Shown here one piece after another: positions 44,163 through 52,460 of a stretch of 64,000 nt of DNA. The translations under genes and the position numbers were made by a program. Every line of letters starts with the position of its first letter. Within the stretch, counting starts at the first letter, position 1. This DNA comes from Planctomycetota bacterium (GTDB taxonomy: Bacteria; Planctomycetota; Phycisphaerae; Phycisphaerales; UBA1924): NCBI GenBank assembly GCA_039819165.1, contig JBCBSM010000001.1, forward strand, positions 1,922,001-1,986,000, given 5' to 3'. The notes under the pieces are model-generated. The model did not search any database. It saw nothing but the letters and a program-made list of their open reading frames with translations, and was not told the origin of the DNA.

Positions 44163-44693
44163 ATGGCCCGCCCCGCGCGCCAGCCCGATGCACGCACGCC
44201 GCTCGTCGGCGTCATCATGGGCTCCACCAGCGACTGGGAGACCATGCGGCACGCCGTCGACGTGCTGCGGTCCCTCGGCGTGCCCCACGAGGCCCGCGTC
44301 GTGTCGGCCCACCGCACGCCCGACCTGCTCTTCGAGTACGCGAGCACCGCCCGCGAGCGCGGCATCCGCGTCATCGTCGCCGGCGCGGGCGGGGCGGCCC
44401 ACCTGCCGGGCATGTGCGCCAGCAAGACGGCGCTGCCCGTGCTCGGCGTGCCCGTGCAGAGCCGCGCACTCAACGGCATCGATTCGCTGCTGTCCATCGC
44501 CCAGATGCCCGCGGGCGTGCCCGTGGGCACGCTGGCGATCGGCGTCGCGGGCGCCAAGAACGCCGGCCTGCTCGCCGCCCAGATCCTGGCGATCGGCGAC
44601 GAGGCAATCGCCCGCGCCATCAACGACCATCGTGCCGCGCAGGCCGAGGCCGTCCTCGACGCCGAGCTGCCCGAGCCGGACGCCGGCGCATGA
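44163..44693 (+). CDS. purE: N5-carboxyaminoimidazole ribonucleotide mutase
   Basis: PurE class I converts N5-CAIR to CAIR in purine synthesis, needing PurK as its partner. The 176-residue product has [19 protein letters not shown] (substrate phosphate site), [15 protein letters not shown] with the catalytic His, [14 protein letters not shown] and [19 protein letters not shown]. All are diagnostic of PurE I rather than PurE II. It overlaps purK by 4 nt. Confidence 0.96.
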   Translation: MARPARQPDARTPLVGVIMGSTSDWETMRHAVDVLRSLGVPHEARVVSAHRTPDLLFEYASTARERGIRVIVAGAGGAAHLPGMCASKTALPVLGVPVQSRALNGIDSLLSIAQMPAGVPVGTLAIGVAGAKNAGLLAAQILAIGDEAIARAINDHRAAQAEAVLDAELPEPDAGA

Positions 44694-45802
44694 CCCGAGT
44701 GCATCGCCTGGGCGTGCTGGGCGGCGGCCAGCTGGCCCGCATGCTCGCCCTCGCCGCCGCTCCGCTGGGCATCCGCGTCCGCGCCCTGGACCCCGACCCC
44801 GACGCCTGCGCGGGCGACGCCTGCGAGCTGGCATGCGGCGGCTTCGACGACGAGGATGCCCTCCTCCGCTTCGCGAGCGGCCTGGATGCCGCGACCTACG
44901 AATTCGAGAACGTGCCCGCCAGCGCCGTCGAGTTCCTCGCCGATCGCCTGTCAATCCGCCCCGGCGCCGCCAGCCTCCACGCCTCGCAGGATCGCGCCCG
45001 CGAGAAGGCGGTGCTCGCCGACGCCGGGTTCGACGTCGCGCCGTGGGCCTGCGTCGACGACCAGGCCTCGCTGCACGACGCCGTGCGGGACATCGGCGCG
45101 CCGGCCATCCTCAAGACCCGCACCGGCGGCTACGACGGCAAGGGCCAGGCCCGCATCGCCCACGCTGGTGACGCTTCCGACGCCTGGGCGTCCATCGGCC
45201 GCCGCCCGGCGATCGCCGAGGCCCGCATCAACTTCGAGCGCGAGCTATCGCTCGTGGCCGTCCGCAGCGAATCCCAGTTCGCAGCCTACCCGCTCGTGGA
45301 GAACGCACACCGCGGCGGCATCCTCCGCGTCACCCGCGCACCCGCGTGCGACGCCGACCATCTGCAGCGCGGCGCCAAGGCCCAGGCCCGCGCGCTCATG
45401 GATGCGCTGGGCCACGTCGGCGTGCTGGCGATCGAGTTCTTCGAGGTCGGCGGCCGGTTGGTTGCCAACGAGTTTGCGCCCCGCGTGCACAACAGCGGCC
45501 ACTGGACCATCGACGCCGCCGCCACCAGCCAGTTCGAGAACCACGTGCGCGCCGTCGCGGGCCTCCCGCTCGGGCCGACCACGCCGCTCGGGCCCGCCGT
45601 CATGCTCAATTGTATCGGCCGCATGCCCGACGCCGCCGCCGTGCTCACCCATCCGGATGCGGCGCTGCACGACTACCGCAAGCGGCCCCGGCCCGGCCGC
45701 AAGGTCGGGCACGTCACGGTGCGGGGCGAGCACGACCCAGCCGAACTCGTGCGAGCATTCGGCATCGATCTCACCGGCAATGACGAGCGCGTTGGCGGGT
45801 AG
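44690..45802 (+). CDS. purK: N5-carboxyaminoimidazole ribonucleotide synthase
   Basis: PurK joins AIR, bicarbonate and ATP to N5-CAIR for PurE. The 370-residue ATP-grasp enzyme has [17 protein letters not shown] at the N terminus and [29 protein letters not shown] is the ATP-binding lysine and glycine loop, and [20 protein letters not shown] carries the Mg/ATP Glu/Asn, followed by [18 protein letters not shown] 44690 overlaps purE by 4 nt (translational coupling). Confidence 0.96.
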   Translation: MTRVHRLGVLGGGQLARMLALAAAPLGIRVRALDPDPDACAGDACELACGGFDDEDALLRFASGLDAATYEFENVPASAVEFLADRLSIRPGAASLHASQDRAREKAVLADAGFDVAPWACVDDQASLHDAVRDIGAPAILKTRTGGYDGKGQARIAHAGDASDAWASIGRRPAIAEARINFERELSLVAVRSESQFAAYPLVENAHRGGILRVTRAPACDADHLQRGAKAQARALMDALGHVGVLAIEFFEVGGRLVANEFAPRVHNSGHWTIDAAATSQFENHVRAVAGLPLGPTTPLGPAVMLNCIGRMPDAAAVLTHPDAALHDYRKRPRPGRKVGHVTVRGEHDPAELVRAFGIDLTGNDERVGG

Positions 45803-45829
45803 CAAGCCCGATCGGCTTGCCGGGGCGAG

Positions 45830-46285
45830 TCAGCCGTCGCGGCCGAGCAGCACGTAGAAGGTCCAGCCGCCCTCGCCATCGGCGACGGCGCGGTGCGCCC
45901 GCACGGTGCCGCCGGGCATCGCCGCCGCGGCCTCGCGCATCGCCGCCGCCCGGGCGGCGCGGACGTCACCCGCACGGCCCCGAAACGCCCGGAAATCCAC
46001 GCCGTCGCGCGTGAACGGACCGCTCGTCCACCAGCTCGGAGCCGCCTCCTCGTCGCCCGCCGCAGCCCGCGGGCCGTCCTGCGGCACCGAGTCGGGTGCG
46101 GCCGCACCCCGGGACGCGGGCTGCGTCGGCGGCGCGAGCTCCGCCACGGGATCCGGAGCCGGCCCGCCGGGCGCGAGCGCGGTCCCCCCTGCGCCGCCAG
46201 TTCCGCCGCAGCCCGCGAGCCACGCCGGCCCCGTGCACGCCATGGCGGCCGCGGCAATCCCGATCGTGGTGATGCGCGTGCGCAT
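45830..46285 (-). CDS. Small lipoprotein of unknown function
   Basis: This 151-residue exported protein has a signal segment (TTIGIAAAAMACTGPAWLAG) and the lipobox LAGC, then a low-complexity Gly/Pro/Ala linker to about residue 85. A small C-terminal domain follows (WWTSGPFTRDGVDFRAFRGR, ending GGWTFYVLLGRDG). Its ATG lies within the nrdR stop (ATGA overlap), so the two are cotranscribed. No family is recognised. Confidence 0.78.
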   Translation of the reverse strand: MRTRITTIGIAAAAMACTGPAWLAGCGGTGGAGGTALAPGGPAPDPVAELAPPTQPASRGAAAPDSVPQDGPRAAAGDEEAAPSWWTSGPFTRDGVDFRAFRGRAGDVRAARAAAMREAAAAMPGGTVRAHRAVADGEGGWTFYVLLGRDG

Positions 46286-46800
46286 CAGGATCCGCTCCGT
46301 TGCTCCGCCGCTCCGTCGAAGAGCGGCTGCTGGTCCTTCACCGCTCGCGGCCGCGTTCGGAGCTGATCCAGCTCGCGCTGCAGCTCGTCGACGTTGGCGA
46401 ATCGGTGATACTCGCTCGCGAAGCGTATGTACGCCACCTCGTCGACCTCGCGGAGCTTGGCCATCACCCGCTGGCCGATCGCCTCGGATTCGACCTCCCG
46501 CTCGAACTCGGTCTGCAGCTCTTCCTCGACCTCGCCGGCGATCCGCAGCTTGACCTGCTCGGGTACGGGCCGCTTGCCGCAGGCCGCCTGGATGCCCCGC
46601 AGCACGTTCTCGGGGTCGAACGGCGCCCGCGTGCCGTCCCGCTTGACGACCACCAGCCGCTGCTGCTCGACCCGCTCGTAGGTCGTGAACCGCTTGTCGC
46701 AGCGATCGCACACCCGGCGGCGACGGATCACCCGGCCGCCCTCGGCGGGCCTCGAATCGATGACTCGGTCGTCGTTGCCGCCGCAGTAGGGGCAGATCAC
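46285..46800 (-). CDS. nrdR: Transcriptional repressor NrdR
   Basis: NrdR represses ribonucleotide reductase genes, sensing ATP/dATP through its ATP-cone. The 171-residue product has the N-terminal zinc ribbon ICPYCGGNDDRVIDSRP...CDRCDKRF with four Cys, then the ATP-cone LVVVKRDGTRAPFDPENVL. VASEYHRF-like VAYIRFASEYHRFANVDEL is the family end block. The C-terminal 25 residues are extra. GTG 46800 is the start, since the zinc ribbon begins there. Its target NrdR boxes and nrd genes are not in this window. It is divergent from the thrS leader. Confidence 0.95.
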   Translation of the reverse strand: MICPYCGGNDDRVIDSRPAEGGRVIRRRRVCDRCDKRFTTYERVEQQRLVVVKRDGTRAPFDPENVLRGIQAACGKRPVPEQVKLRIAGEVEEELQTEFEREVESEAIGQRVMAKLREVDEVAYIRFASEYHRFANVDELQRELDQLRTRPRAVKDQQPLFDGAAEQRSGS

Positions 46801-46899
46801 GGGGCTGGGGCTCCATGGGCCACTAGATCTTGGGGATGCTAGCACCGGTCCCGATCGCCCGTGTGGATCGCGATCGAGGATCGCGGCGCCGCCGGCCGA

Positions 46900-46905
46900 T
46901 ATACT
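46900..46905 (+). promoter_or_regulatory. Candidate -10 element of the thrS transcript
   Basis: TATACT lies 6 nt before the ATG of the Thr-rich leader ORF. A start site 7 nt past the box would fall on that ATG, so the leader peptide would be translated from a leaderless transcript. No good -35 hexamer is seen 16-18 nt upstream, which lowers confidence. Confidence 0.5.
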
Positions 46906-46911
46906 GCACCG

Positions 46912-46977
46912 ATGCCCGCCCGAACCACGACGACGACCATCGCGACGACTACGACGGAGAACCGCCCGAGCGGCTAG
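46912..46977 (+). CDS. Threonine-rich leader peptide upstream of thrS
   Basis: A 21-codon ORF starts MPARTTTTTIATTTTENR and closes with TAG at 46975-46977. Nine of its 21 residues are Thr (six ACG, two ACC, one ACT), in two runs of five and four, plus one Ile. This resembles the classic thr operon leader in its use of consecutive regulatory codons. It lies in the nrdR-thrS gap and is followed by a terminator hairpin and an overlapping alternative pairing. Its stop codon directly abuts the antiterminator strand (46968-46974), so a ribosome finishing the peptide would mask that strand. There is no Shine-Dalgarno; translation would be leaderless. A chance ACG repeat is the main alternative reading. 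Confidence 0.65.
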   Translation: MPARTTTTTIATTTTENRPSG

Positions 46978-47021
46978 GTCGGCGTGCATCGCGAGGATGT
47001 GCTTACCGTGCCCGGCCGCTC
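46968..47021 (+). promoter_or_regulatory. Candidate antiterminator of the thrS leader
   Basis: GAGCGGC (46968-46974) at the end of the leader ORF is the exact complement of GCCGCTC (47015-47021), which forms part of the 5' arm and loop of the downstream terminator. The two structures cannot form together. CCGC (46962-46965) can instead pair with GCGG (46970-46973), giving the usual 1:2, 2:3, 3:4 set. Ribosome stalling on Thr codons (46924-46956) would leave 46968-46974 free. Confidence 0.6.
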
Positions 47022-47038
47022 AGGCCGGGCTTTTGTTT
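47010..47038 (+). terminator. Attenuator-type terminator upstream of thrS
   Basis: GCCCGGCC (47010-47017) pairs perfectly with GGCCGGGC (47023-47030) across a 5-nt loop, then TTTTGTTT follows. It points toward thrS, whose ATG is 70 nt further on, and there is no gene between the divergent nrdR start and thrS that it could end. So it can only stop thrS leader transcripts. Confidence 0.8.
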
Positions 47039-47107
47039 GCCCCGATTTGTCTGCCAGAGAAACCCGGACTCGCCCGCCGAGCCCACGCCCCACACGGACC
47101 CCACGCC

Positions 47108-49204
47108 ATGGCCGACCCCATCAAGATCACCCTGCCCGACGGCTCCGTGCGCGAGTTCGAGGCCCCCACCACCCCGCTCGCGGTGGCCGAGTCCATCGGC
47201 TCGCGCCTCGCCAAGGCCGCCGTGGGCGCCCGGATCGACGGCGAACTCGCGGACGTGACCGCGACCATCAACTCCGACTGCGAGCTGGCCATCCTCACCG
47301 AGAAGACCCGCGAGGGCGAGCCCGACGCCGACGCGCTCTACCTGCTGCGGCACAGCACCGCGCACGTGATGGCCGAGGCGATCCAGCGCATCGTGCCCGA
47401 GGCCCAGCTCGTCTACGGCCCACCGCTCGACAACGGCTTCTACTACGACATCGCCTTCCCCGAGGACCGCCCGCTCCGCGAGGGCGACTTCGAGGCCATC
47501 GAGGCGGAGATGGCCAAGATCGTCAAGGAGGACCGGCCGTTCACCCGCTACGAGCTGGAGTACAGCGAGGGGCTCACAAAGCTCCAAAGCGAGGGCAGCA
47601 AGTACAAGATCGACAACGCCCACCGCGCACACGAAGCCGGGTCGCTGCAGCTCTCGTTCTACGCCACCGGCGAGCCGGGGAAGAACTGGGAAGACCTCTG
47701 CCGCGGCCCGCACGTGCCCAGCACCGGGCGCATCGGCGCGTTCAAGGTCATGTCTCTCGCCAGCAGCTACTGGCACGGCGACGAGAACAGCGACCGCCTG
47801 ACCCGCGTCTACGGCACCAGCTTCTTCAGCAAGAAGGACCTCGCCGACTACCTCAACCGCCTCGAGGAAGCCAAGAAGCGCGACCACCGCGTGCTGGGCA
47901 AGCAGCTCGATCTGTTCCACATCGACGACGCGGTCGGCCAGGGCCTCGTGCTCTGGACCCCACGGGGTTCGATCTTGCGGAAGGAGCTCCAGGACTTCAT
48001 CTCGGGCGAACTCACCAAGCAGGGTTACGCCGAGGTCTTCACGCCGCACATCGGTAAGCTGGACCTGTACAAGACCAGCGGCCACTTCCCGTACTACCAG
48101 GACAGCCAGTTCCCTCCCATCATCAGCCGTGATCACATGGCCTCGCTGGTCGGCGACAACAAGTCGTGTGAGGACCTGTCGAGCCTGTTGAAGGTTGGCA
48201 ACGTCGACGGATTCATGCTTAGCCCCATGAACTGCCCGCATCACGTCAAGATCTACGCAGCCAAGCCTCGGAGCTATCGGGAACTGCCGTACCGCATCGC
48301 CGAGTTTGGCACGGTCTACCGCTGGGAACAGTCGGGCGAACTCAATGGCATGACCCGCGTGCGCGGCTTCACCCAGGACGACGCGCACCTGTTCTGCACC
48401 CCCGAGCAGGTCGACGAGGAGGTCAGAGGCTGCCTCGAGTTGGTCAAGATCATCTTCGGGGCGCTCGACATGCACGACTACCGCGTGCGCGTCGGCCTTC
48501 GAGATCCCGACAGCGGCAAGTACACCGGCGACCCCGAAAACTGGGACAAGGCCGAGGAGGCCTGCCGCCAGGCCGCGCAATCACTCGGCGTGCCCTTCAC
48601 CGAGGAGCCGGGCGAGGCCGCGTTCTACGGGCCCAAGATCGACTTCGTCGTGCGCGACGTCATCGGCCGCGAGTGGCAGCTGGGCACCGTGCAGGTCGAC
48701 TACAGCCTGCCCGAGCGATTCGACCTGACCTATATCGGGGCGGACAACCAGCCCCATCGGCCCATCATGATCCACCGAGCGCCCTTTGGCAGCCTCGAGC
48801 GATTCGTCGGCGTGCTCATCGAGCACTTCGGCGGCGCCTTCCCGCTCTGGCTCAGCCCCGAGCAGGTCCGCGTGCTGCCCATCAGCGAGAAGAGCAACGA
48901 CTACGCGACCCGGATGCTCGATGCGCTGCGCGCAGCCAAGATCCGCGCCACCATGGACGACTCGGGCGACCGCGTGCAGGCCAAGATCAAGCACGCCGCC
49001 GACGAGCGCATCCCCTACATGGCCGTCGTCGGACCGCGGGATGCGGAGAACGGCGTCGTGTCCATCCGGGCCCGCGGCGTGCAGAAGGACCTGGGCGCGC
49101 TGCCGCTGGCGGAGTTCGTCGAGGCGCTCGTCGCCGAGCGCGAGAGCAAGGGCGAGAGCTCGGTGAGGGATCGCTTCGAGGTCGCGGAGCCAGCGGGTGT
49201 CTAG
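47108..49204 (+). CDS. thrS: Threonyl-tRNA synthetase
   Basis: This 698-residue class II synthetase has an N-terminal TGS domain (IKITLPDGSVREFEAPTTPL). The editing domain has the HxxxH zinc-like motif in HSTAHVMAEAIQRIVP, plus TLCRGPH-like DLCRGPHVPSTGRI. The catalytic core has the zinc Cys in LSPMNCPHHVKIY, motif 2 TVYRWEQSGELNGMTRVRGF and motif 3 PIMIHRAPFGSLERFVG. The C-terminal anticodon domain begins QVRVLPISEKSNDYA. ATG 47108 begins the TGS domain; an upstream in-frame ATG at 46997 would read through the terminator hairpin and is rejected. No Shine-Dalgarno is visible. Its leader suggests control by threonine-tRNA charging. Confidence 0.96.
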   Translation: MADPIKITLPDGSVREFEAPTTPLAVAESIGSRLAKAAVGARIDGELADVTATINSDCELAILTEKTREGEPDADALYLLRHSTAHVMAEAIQRIVPEAQLVYGPPLDNGFYYDIAFPEDRPLREGDFEAIEAEMAKIVKEDRPFTRYELEYSEGLTKLQSEGSKYKIDNAHRAHEAGSLQLSFYATGEPGKNWEDLCRGPHVPSTGRIGAFKVMSLASSYWHGDENSDRLTRVYGTSFFSKKDLADYLNRLEEAKKRDHRVLGKQLDLFHIDDAVGQGLVLWTPRGSILRKELQDFISGELTKQGYAEVFTPHIGKLDLYKTSGHFPYYQDSQFPPIISRDHMASLVGDNKSCEDLSSLLKVGNVDGFMLSPMNCPHHVKIYAAKPRSYRELPYRIAEFGTVYRWEQSGELNGMTRVRGFTQDDAHLFCTPEQVDEEVRGCLELVKIIFGALDMHDYRVRVGLRDPDSGKYTGDPENWDKAEEACRQAAQSLGVPFTEEPGEAAFYGPKIDFVVRDVIGREWQLGTVQVDYSLPERFDLTYIGADNQPHRPIMIHRAPFGSLERFVGVLIEHFGGAFPLWLSPEQVRVLPISEKSNDYATRMLDALRAAKIRATMDDSGDRVQAKIKHAADERIPYMAVVGPRDAENGVVSIRARGVQKDLGALPLAEFVEALVAERESKGESSVRDRFEVAEPAGV

Positions 49205-49207
49205 GCC

Positions 49208-49660
49208 TCAGCCACCGTCGCTCGAACCACCCTCATCGACCGCCGGCTCGTCCTGAGCCTCCGGCTCGGGCAGCGGCTGCAGGTCGCCCCGCGGCGCCCG
49301 CTCGCGTGGGTACTCGGGGGCCTCGCGGAGGGTCATGTCGAGCCGGGCGGTGCCGTTGGGCGGCGTGGCCATCGAGCCGCGCTCGGTGTCGCCGCCGGGG
49401 TAGCGGACCTTCCACTCCATCTCCATGGGGTAGGTCAGGTTGTCGCTGTCGCCGCTGTTGAAGTCGATGGTGATGGTGCTGCCCACCGGCAGGTCGAAGG
49501 CCCACAGCTCCGAGCCGTCCCGCGTATCGACTAGCGAGAAGGACTTGGGGCTCCACGTCGTGCTCTCGTAGGTCTCGCGGTTGTACGAGGCGCAGCCGGC
49601 AACGCCGAGCATCAACGCGGCGCACAGGCCGAGCAGGATCGTGTTCGTGCGGATCGTCAT
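49208..49660 (-). CDS. Small lipoprotein of unknown function
   Basis: This 150-residue protein has signal peptide TNTILLGLCAALMLGVAGC with the lipobox VAGC. It then has a beta-rich body (SLVDTRDGSELWAFDLPVGS, TITIDFNSGDSDNL, MEMEWKVRYPGGDTERG) and an acidic Pro-rich tail. The phrase pattern is typical of small planctomycete lipoproteins with no assigned role. It converges with thrS, with 3 nt between. Confidence 0.8.
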   Translation of the reverse strand: MTIRTNTILLGLCAALMLGVAGCASYNRETYESTTWSPKSFSLVDTRDGSELWAFDLPVGSTITIDFNSGDSDNLTYPMEMEWKVRYPGGDTERGSMATPPNGTARLDMTLREAPEYPRERAPRGDLQPLPEPEAQDEPAVDEGGSSDGG

Positions 49661-49862
49661 CGTCGTGGCCTCCCAGGGGCATCTCTCGGCGTGGGGGCGT
49701 CGCGGCTCCCCGGCGTCGCTTCCGACCTACGCCCGGGCGGCCGCGGGGTTCTGGCAGGCGAACGCATTCGCCCATCGCCCAAACCCGCGCCCAGCCCCCT
49801 TATCGTCCGCTGCGCCCACGCGGCTGACCCCAGACCGCCCGCGACACTTCCGGCGAGCACGC

Positions 49863-50411
49863 ATGACCCAAACAACACCCGGATTTATGGCCGACGACCC
49901 GCCCTTCCGCGTGGGCCACGGCTACGACCTGCACCGCCTGGAGCCGCGACCGCCCGAGGGCCGGGGCAAGCCGCTCGTCGTCGCGGGCGTGCCCATCCCC
50001 CTGGATGCCGGCCGGGAGATCGGCCCAGTCGCCCACTCCGACGGCGACGCCCTGCTCCACGCCGCCACCGACGCCCTGCTGTCCGCCGCCGGCCTGCCCG
50101 ACATCGGCCAGCTCTTCCCCAACGACGACCCGGCCAATCGGGACCGCGCGTCGGCCGACTTCCTCGACGAGGCGGTCCGGCTCGTCGGGTCGGCGGGCTG
50201 GCGGATCGCCAACCTAGACGCGACGGTGCTGCTCCAATCCCCCAAATTGGGTGTGCACAAGCCGGCGCTGCGGGCCGCCCTTGCCGATCGGCTGGGCCTG
50301 CCGCACGCCCGCGTCAACATCAAGGGCAAGAGCGGCGAGCACATCGGGCCGGTGGGCGAGGGCCGCGCCATCGAGGTGCACTGCGTCGTGCTGCTCTACC
50401 GCGAGACCTAG
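49863..50411 (+). CDS. ispF: 2-C-methyl-D-erythritol 2,4-cyclodiphosphate synthase
   Basis: IspF makes 2-C-methyl-D-erythritol 2,4-cyclodiphosphate in the non-mevalonate isoprenoid pathway. The 182-residue product has FRVGHGYDLHRLEP (Zn ligands Asp and His), HSDGDALLHAATDALLSAAG (second His of the Zn site), DIGQLFPNDDP and VNIKGKSGEHIGPVGEGRAI. It is a little longer than the usual 160 because of an N-terminal lead; ATG 49863 is used and ATG 49887 is an alternative. The IspD partner is not next to it. Confidence 0.95.
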   Translation: MTQTTPGFMADDPPFRVGHGYDLHRLEPRPPEGRGKPLVVAGVPIPLDAGREIGPVAHSDGDALLHAATDALLSAAGLPDIGQLFPNDDPANRDRASADFLDEAVRLVGSAGWRIANLDATVLLQSPKLGVHKPALRAALADRLGLPHARVNIKGKSGEHIGPVGEGRAIEVHCVVLLYRET

Positions 50412-50496
50412 GAATCAACGCGCGGAACGAATACGCCAATTCGTCCGCGATACCGAACAATCAGCGGCGTTGCGACAGCCAGGATCCGCGGCTCGA

Positions 50497-50859
50497 TCAG
50501 CCCGCCGCCGAATTCTCGGCGTGCTCGGGGGCGGCGGCCGACTTGGGCTCGACGATGCCCTCCAGCCGGCCGCTCTCCTTCATCGCCTCGAGCAGGTGGT
50601 CCCGCAGCGCAGGAGCGGGACGGAACACGCAGGTGGCCGACGGCGGGATGACCATCGGCTCGCGGGTCGAGGGGTTAATGCCGTGGCGGGCCTGCCGCTC
50701 GCGCCGCAGGAAGGTGCCGAACCCCGAGAGGGTGACGCGGCCCTCGCTGCGGACGCCCTCGACCAGCGAGGCGAGCACCGCATCAATCATGCGCGCGGAT
50801 TCGATCTTGCTGACGCCGAGCTTGGAAGCCACCCGGTCCACCAGGATGCTCTTGTTCAT
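50497..50859 (-). CDS. HU/IHF-family DNA-binding protein
   Basis: The 120-residue product has the HU fold: MNKSILVDRVASKLGVSKIE, VTLSGFGTFLRRERQARHGI with the conserved GFGTF, then NPSTREPMVIPPSATCVFRP with the Pro of the DNA-intercalating arm. The C-terminal extension of about 25 residues is Ala/Glu/Pro-rich. It is a nucleoid protein that bends DNA; HU versus IHF cannot be decided. ATG 50859 follows a GGAG site. The frame is open 13 codons upstream without family sequence. Confidence 0.92.
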   Translation of the reverse strand: MNKSILVDRVASKLGVSKIESARMIDAVLASLVEGVRSEGRVTLSGFGTFLRRERQARHGINPSTREPMVIPPSATCVFRPAPALRDHLLEAMKESGRLEGIVEPKSAAAPEHAENSAAG

Positions 50860-51017
50860 GGCAGGCTCCGACCTTGCTCTGCCCCGGACAACACACACGG
50901 CATTGCTAGTAGGTACTCGTTCGTCGTCTATCGGCGCGACCGCCCGCCCTCGCTATAGAAGACGCGCCCAGCGACGCGCGAGAACGGCGATCGCCGCCCC
51001 GCGCGTACCATCTATGG

Positions 51018-51410
51018 ATGACCGAGACCCCCACGATCACCCGCGAACCAGTCCGCAACCCGGCCCGGCCCGGCACCCGCAACAGCGAGACCGACCGCCA
51101 GCCGCTGACGCCCTGGAACGTGGTCCTGCTCGACGACCAGGACCACACCTACGACTACGTCATCGACATGCTCGGGCGTATCTTCGGATACGACATACCC
51201 ACCGGCTTTCGCCTCGCGACGCAGGTCGATACCCGCGGCCGCGCCGTCGTCGCCACGCTCCACCGCGAGCTGGCCGAGCTCCGCGTGCAGCAGATCCGCG
51301 GCTTCGGCGCCGACCCGCACCTCGCGCGGAGCAACGGCCCGATGTACGCGGTGATCGAGCCCGGCGAGGGCGGCTCGGCCGACGATGGGCCCGACGACCA
51401 CGATTACTAG
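51018..51410 (+). CDS. clpS: ATP-dependent Clp protease adaptor ClpS
   Basis: ClpS delivers N-degron substrates to ClpA/ClpC-ClpP. The 130-residue product has a variable N terminus, then PWNVVLLDDQDHTYDYVIDML with the conserved substrate-pocket Asp/His region. IFGYDIPTGFRLATQVDTRG and VATLHRELAELRVQQIRGFG, then YAVIEPG, complete the family pattern. Length and domain order are standard apart from a 10-residue acidic tail. ATG 51018 is chosen; an overlapping ATG at 51014 is in another frame. Substrate-binding residues look conserved but the ClpA/C partner is not in the window (clpB is a different unfoldase). Confidence 0.92.
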   Translation: MTETPTITREPVRNPARPGTRNSETDRQPLTPWNVVLLDDQDHTYDYVIDMLGRIFGYDIPTGFRLATQVDTRGRAVVATLHRELAELRVQQIRGFGADPHLARSNGPMYAVIEPGEGGSADDGPDDHDY

Positions 51411-51429
51411 CCGATCCGAGGCCCGCACC

Positions 51430-52383
51430 ATGCCCGGCCCGCTGGTCATCCAGACCGAGGAACTCGAGCCCGAGGCCCAGGCCTGGCTCCGCCGCCACGC
51501 CACCCTTGAGATCTGCCCGCACGACGACCCCCGCCTGCCCACCCTGCTGGCCGACGCGCAGGGCCTCGTCGTGCGGACCTACACCCAGGTCGGCCCCCGC
51601 TTGCTCGACTCGGCACCCGCCTTGCGAGTCGTGGGCCGCGCGGGGGTCGCGCTCGAGAACATCGACGTCCCCGCCTGCCGCGCGCGGGGCGTCGAGGTCG
51701 TGCACACGCCCGAGGCCAACACGCAGGCCGTCGTCGAGTTCACGCTCGCGATGCTCCTCGACGCCCGACGCCCACGCGTCTTCCTCGACGAGCCGCTGGT
51801 CGGCGACGCCTGGCACAGGGCCCGCCGCGACCTGCAGGCCGACGACCACGTCGCCGACCTGCCCGTGGGCATCCTGGGCTTCGGCCGCATCGGCCGCCGC
51901 GTCGGCCGAGCACTGGCCGCGCTCGGCTGCAGCGTGCTGTACCACGACCTCGCCGACGTCCCCGAGTCCGACCGCTACGGCTGCGCGCCCGCCACGCTCG
52001 ACGACCTCGTCGACCACGCCCGCGTGCTGAGCATCCACGTGGACTTCCGCGAGAGCAACCGGCACATGATCGACGCCGGCTTCCTCGCGCGGCTCCGCGA
52101 AGACGCGATCCTGATCAACACCGCGCGGGGGCTCGTCGTCGAGCCCTTCGCGCTCGCCGCCTGGCTCCGCGCCCACCCCGGGGCCCAGGCCCTGCTCGAC
52201 GTGCACGACCCCCACGAGCCCATCGGGCCCGACTACCCGCTGCTGGGCGTGCCCAACGCCCACCTCGCCCCGCATATCGCCGCGGCCACCAAGCCCGCGC
52301 GGCTCAACATGAGCTGGGTGGTCCGCGACGTGGTGGCGGTGCTGGAGGGACGCGAGCCGGCGCACCGGGCGCCGGAGTACTAG
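51430..52383 (+). CDS. D-isomer-specific 2-hydroxyacid dehydrogenase
   Basis: This 317-residue NAD-dependent dehydrogenase has LRVVGRAGVALENIDVPACRARGVEV and the Rossmann GILGFGRIGRRVGRAL (GxGxxG). Instead of the usual DxY it has YHDLADVP. The catalytic Arg lies in LSIHVDFRESNRHMID and DAILINTARGLVVEP, Asp in LLDVHDPHEP and His in LAPHIAAATKPARL. It resembles D-3-phosphoglycerate or glyoxylate/hydroxypyruvate reductases without an ACT domain; the substrate is undecided. ATG 51430 avoids overlap with clpS; the frame is open 15 codons upstream into clpS. It is probably cotranscribed with clpS. Confidence 0.9.
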   Translation: MPGPLVIQTEELEPEAQAWLRRHATLEICPHDDPRLPTLLADAQGLVVRTYTQVGPRLLDSAPALRVVGRAGVALENIDVPACRARGVEVVHTPEANTQAVVEFTLAMLLDARRPRVFLDEPLVGDAWHRARRDLQADDHVADLPVGILGFGRIGRRVGRALAALGCSVLYHDLADVPESDRYGCAPATLDDLVDHARVLSIHVDFRESNRHMIDAGFLARLREDAILINTARGLVVEPFALAAWLRAHPGAQALLDVHDPHEPIGPDYPLLGVPNAHLAPHIAAATKPARLNMSWVVRDVVAVLEGREPAHRAPEY

Positions 52384-52460
52384 CACAGATCAGGCTCGTC
52401 GTGCGTGCATTGCGGCAGTGATTCGACGAGCTTATATCCACGTTTCAGAGGAGGCCGGCG

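Noticed and set aside
45802-45820. Hairpin GCAAGC...GCTTGC between the convergent purK and lipoprotein genes.
   Set aside because: Only 6 bp and no T tract on either strand; not callable as a terminator.
46997-47107. An in-frame ATG at 46997 would lengthen ThrS by 37 residues.
   Set aside because: It would translate the terminator hairpin and shows no TGS-domain sequence; ThrS normally starts at the 47108 ATG.
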